Shown one piece after another: positions 5,099 through 6,876 of a DNA stretch of 6,876 nucleotides. Where the stretch lies: positions 1 through 6,876 of the forward strand of contig JAJZXP010000283.1 of NCBI GenBank assembly GCA_021806345.1. The letters are read 5' to 3'. This DNA is from Thermoplasmata archaeon (GTDB lineage: Archaea > Thermoplasmatota > Thermoplasmata > Thermoplasmatales > Thermoplasmataceae). The notes under the pieces were generated by a model. The model did no database searches and was not told the DNA's origin. It saw only the letters and a program-made list of their open reading frames with translations. The position numbers and the translations under genes are program-made. The first letter of the stretch is position 1. Every line of letters begins with the position of its first letter.

Positions 5099-5394
5099 TT
5101 GGCCAGGTTTCAGACTTCATCAAAGGATTGAATTTCAAATGTACTGCCCTGTTAATAGGTTCCTATGCAAGGGGAGACTTTAATCTGTGGAGCGATGTGG
5201 ACATCCTGATTATCGGTGAATTTAGTGGATCTCCTCTGGAAAGATTGAAGAATCTTAATCCTCCGCCAGGGTACGATGCTATTCTGTTGACAGCGGATGA
5301 AGTCGCTAAAAAGAGAAAAAAGAGTGACAGGTTTATTGTCGAATCATTTGAAAGTGGTGTTATTATCAGGGATGACCTGCATTTGGTGTCTTGA
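5056..5394 (+). CDS. Minimal nucleotidyltransferase (MNT) antitoxin of a HEPN-MNT pair
   Basis: The 112-residue protein has the pol-beta-type nucleotidyltransferase signature GSYARGDFNLWSDVD at 35-49, with metal-binding Asp47 and Asp49. A likely third acidic residue is Asp74, in the strand GYDAILLT. An N-terminal helix (1-26, rich in Lys, Arg and Glu) precedes the core, and the length fits minimal nucleotidyltransferases. In characterised HEPN-MNT systems the MNT protein neutralises the HEPN toxin by transferring AMP to it. Here the catalytic residues are intact but the adjacent HEPN gene is broken, so the protein is either an orphan, neutralises HEPN toxins encoded elsewhere, or is on its way to decay. 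The GTG start is supported by a strong Shine-Dalgarno at 5041-5047, and the start overlaps the end of the HEPN frame. Confidence 0.9.
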   Translation: MEIIEKRKRQREQLIGQVSDFIKGLNFKCTALLIGSYARGDFNLWSDVDILIIGEFSGSPLERLKNLNPPPGYDAILLTADEVAKKRKKSDRFIVESFESGVIIRDDLHLVS

Positions 5395-5420
5395 AGCGTG
5401 CGATGGCGTTATCTTCATTA

Positions 5421-5456
5421 TTTTTCACTGAAGCCATGCCTTAATTCCCGGGCATG
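5421..5456 (+). terminator. T-run and short inverted repeat after the MNT gene
   Basis: TTTTT at 5421-5425 is followed by the inverted repeat CATGCC (5435-5440) / GGCATG (5451-5456), with a 10-base loop containing CCCG and TTT right after. This could be an oligo-T terminator plus a weak hairpin; the stem is only 6 bp. Confidence 0.3.
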
Positions 5457-5545
5457 TTTAGAATCTGATCCAATCAATCATTGAAAATGGCCCAGAAACA
5501 ATTTTTCTCCTGCTTTACTGGTTCAATATTTGAACTCCCGTATGG

Positions 5546-5553
5546 TTATATGT
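5546..5553 (+). promoter_or_regulatory. TATA-like box of the ABC transporter operon
   Basis: TTATATGT is centred about 27 bases before ATG 5576. No Shine-Dalgarno precedes that ATG, which agrees with a leaderless transcript. Confidence 0.4.
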
Positions 5554-5575
5554 TGACTGAAACAATCCAATTTTA

Positions 5576-6364
5576 ATGATTGAACTCAGGAACTTCACAG
5601 CTGGATACAGCAGAGGCCAGGAAAAACAGGCATTAAGTGGCGTCTATCTGGTCATGGACAGAGAAAAGGCGATCATAGTTGGACCCAATGGATCAGGGAA
5701 AACGACACTGTTCAGATCCATCTTGGGATTGGTGCGGCTGAATGTTGGAACTGCCAAGATCCTCGGAAAAGATCCAGATAATATAAGGGGTGATTTGAGG
5801 GTTTCCACTAACCTTCCTGAAGTGTACAGGTTGATCAGTGGGCCAGTGCGCGATATTATTGAGGTGTATTCCGAACTGAAGAATTCACAATCAGATGAGG
5901 TATTCCTGCTATTGAAAGAATATGGGCTCAGTGACACACTCAAAAAGAGGATATTCAATCTCAGTACGGGTCAGCAGAAGATGCTATGCAACCTGCTGGC
6001 AGTCAGTTTTCATCCAGATCTTGTTCTTCTGGATGAGCCATTCGAAAATCTGGATCAGAGCAGAAGATCCAGGTATTTTAATCTCCTGAACACTCTGGAT
6101 GCTGCAGTTCTGCTTAACACCCATGAGCTTGATATCGTGAAGAAACTCACAGACTGGTATCTATATTTCATGTTTCAGGGCAAATTGTATGGAAAGTTCA
6201 AATGTTCTCAGATTGATGATCTCTACCTTAACAGAGGAGAGGTTGCAGGGAATATGTCGGTATGGAAAACAGATCTTGGTGCTTTTTCTATAACTCTGGG
6301 AGAAGGAACTGTAAAAATATCAAACGTACGGAACCTGAACTCCATATTCGATGAGGTGATTTGA
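5576..6364 (+). CDS. ABC transporter ATP-binding protein
   Basis: The 262-residue nucleotide-binding subunit has all core motifs in order: Walker A GPNGSGKT at 36-43, signature LSTGQ at 129-133, Walker B LVLLDEP at 149-155, D-loop ENLD at 157-160 and switch histidine His183 in NTHE. At the Q-loop position the sequence is TNLPEVYRL (78-86), with Glu82 where Gln is most common; such variation occurs in ABC-2-type exporters. The domain is followed by a C-terminal extension of about 50 residues (213-262) of unknown role. It powers transport together with the membrane protein encoded next, with which it overlaps by one base (TGATG). The substrate cannot be told; the single-ATPase plus single-permease layout suggests an exporter. 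The ATG is placed for leaderless expression. Confidence 0.92.
   Translation: MIELRNFTAGYSRGQEKQALSGVYLVMDREKAIIVGPNGSGKTTLFRSILGLVRLNVGTAKILGKDPDNIRGDLRVSTNLPEVYRLISGPVRDIIEVYSELKNSQSDEVFLLLKEYGLSDTLKKRIFNLSTGQQKMLCNLLAVSFHPDLVLLDEPFENLDQSRRSRYFNLLNTLDAAVLLNTHELDIVKKLTDWYLYFMFQGKLYGKFKCSQIDDLYLNRGEVAGNMSVWKTDLGAFSITLGEGTVKISNVRNLNSIFDEVI
6353..6360 (+). promoter_or_regulatory. Shine-Dalgarno of the permease gene
   Basis: GAGGTGAT ends 3 bases before ATG 6364, within the last codons of the ATPase gene. This supports the permease start and coupled translation. Confidence 0.65.
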
Positions 6365-6876
6365 TGCTTTTTAAATACTACCTTAGAACGCTGCTCTCAA
6401 ACAGGCCGCTGTGGGCATGGGGGGTAGGTTTCACAGTATTCTGGCTGTTCATGGGCGCTTTTGTTTTTGGCTTCAACATGACCTCTAGGCGGGAGTCTCT
6501 AGGATACACATCGGTATGGTATTCAATAATAGGCCTCATTGCATCAGGAGTCATAGCTACGACCATATCGCATTCAGTTTACTATGCGAATGCATCGCTG
6601 GCCTATTCCTTCCGCTTCACAAAACTGAAGCCATCAACGTATGTCTTCAGCCTCATGGCAGGAACTGCAGTTGTTGCCACAATTATGGGTGCCATACTGA
6701 TGTCAGTTGCTGCTCTGATGTACAGTTACAAATCACATTACTCTCTGATTCCAGTAATGCCGCTGCAGTCTCTTGGGGTATTTTTTCTAGCAGGAATTTT
6801 CATGTTTCTGATTGCAGTTATTCTAGTTGTGTCAGTTAATAATTACGCAGGACTAAAGAGTATTTCATTTGTCGCA
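6364..6876 (+). CDS. ABC transporter permease (3' end beyond the window)
   Basis: The frame stays open to the last base of the window, giving 171 residues of a longer membrane protein. The start MLFKYYLRTLLSNRPLWAWG has the basic amphipathic lead-in typical of ABC-2-type permeases. Four hydrophobic segments are visible at about 16-38, 49-68, 93-120 and 136-158. A cytoplasmic-looking loop with Arg and Lys (RFTKLKPSTY, 84-93) follows the second. Its overlap by one base with the ATPase gene makes the two an ABC exporter pair. I infer the family from the ATPase neighbour and the topology, not from a diagnostic motif; the substrate is unknown. Confidence 0.85.
   Translation, partial: MLFKYYLRTLLSNRPLWAWGVGFTVFWLFMGAFVFGFNMTSRRESLGYTSVWYSIIGLIASGVIATTISHSVYYANASLAYSFRFTKLKPSTYVFSLMAGTAVVATIMGAILMSVAALMYSYKSHYSLIPVMPLQSLGVFFLAGIFMFLIAVILVVSVNNYAGLKSISFVA

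Noticed and set aside
6516..6839. A plus-strand frame of 107 codons rich in Cys, Ser and His
   Set aside because: It lies wholly inside the permease gene in another frame; the permease frame has proper membrane segments, a Shine-Dalgarno and coupling to the ATPase.
1..6876. CRISPR array, insertion sequence or att site
   Set aside because: No regularly spaced direct repeats, no transposase motif and no paired terminal inverted repeats were seen on either strand.

Overview
The window looks like a piece of a euryarchaeal chromosome, most likely from a Thermoplasmata-type archaeon. Three things point there. AT-rich TATA-like boxes lie about 23-32 bases upstream of several start codons, which suggests leaderless or nearly leaderless transcripts. 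Downstream genes inside operons carry strong Shine-Dalgarno motifs instead. The gene content (ESCRT-III plus a Vps4-type ATPase, HEPN/MNT, small archaeal PH-like proteins) is archaeal. The order-level assignment is inference; no rRNA or marker gene is present.

Left edge (1-613): the 3' end of a plus-strand gene enters from outside the window, followed by an unrecognised minus-strand reading frame. This frame is divergent from, and almost touching, the next operon.

Centre (598-2827), the main attraction: a compact three-gene operon. It encodes an ESCRT-III/CdvB-like coiled-coil protein with a C-terminal MIM1-like motif, an unrecognised soluble beta-rich 144-residue protein, and a Vps4/CdvC-type AAA ATPase with a helical, MIT-like N-terminus. 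The order resembles a crenarchaeal Cdv cluster, but with no recognisable CdvA and with an unknown gene between the ESCRT-III and ATPase genes. The likely job is membrane remodelling: the filament former is remodelled by the ATPase, and the middle protein is a candidate new partner.

Next (2923-4113): two separate small genes, each with its own TATA-like box, whose proteins look PH-like (TDRR motif). The first is soluble. The second has a two-helix membrane hairpin inside the domain. Their nearness to the ESCRT-type operon is suggestive, but they are not co-transcribed with it on the sequence evidence.

4114-4673 is a long stretch without a convincing gene. 4674-5394 is a HEPN-MNT toxin-antitoxin pair in which the HEPN gene is broken by three separate lesions while the nucleotidyltransferase antitoxin is intact.

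Right edge (5546-6876): an ABC-transporter ATPase and, overlapping by one base, a multi-spanning permease that runs off the window.
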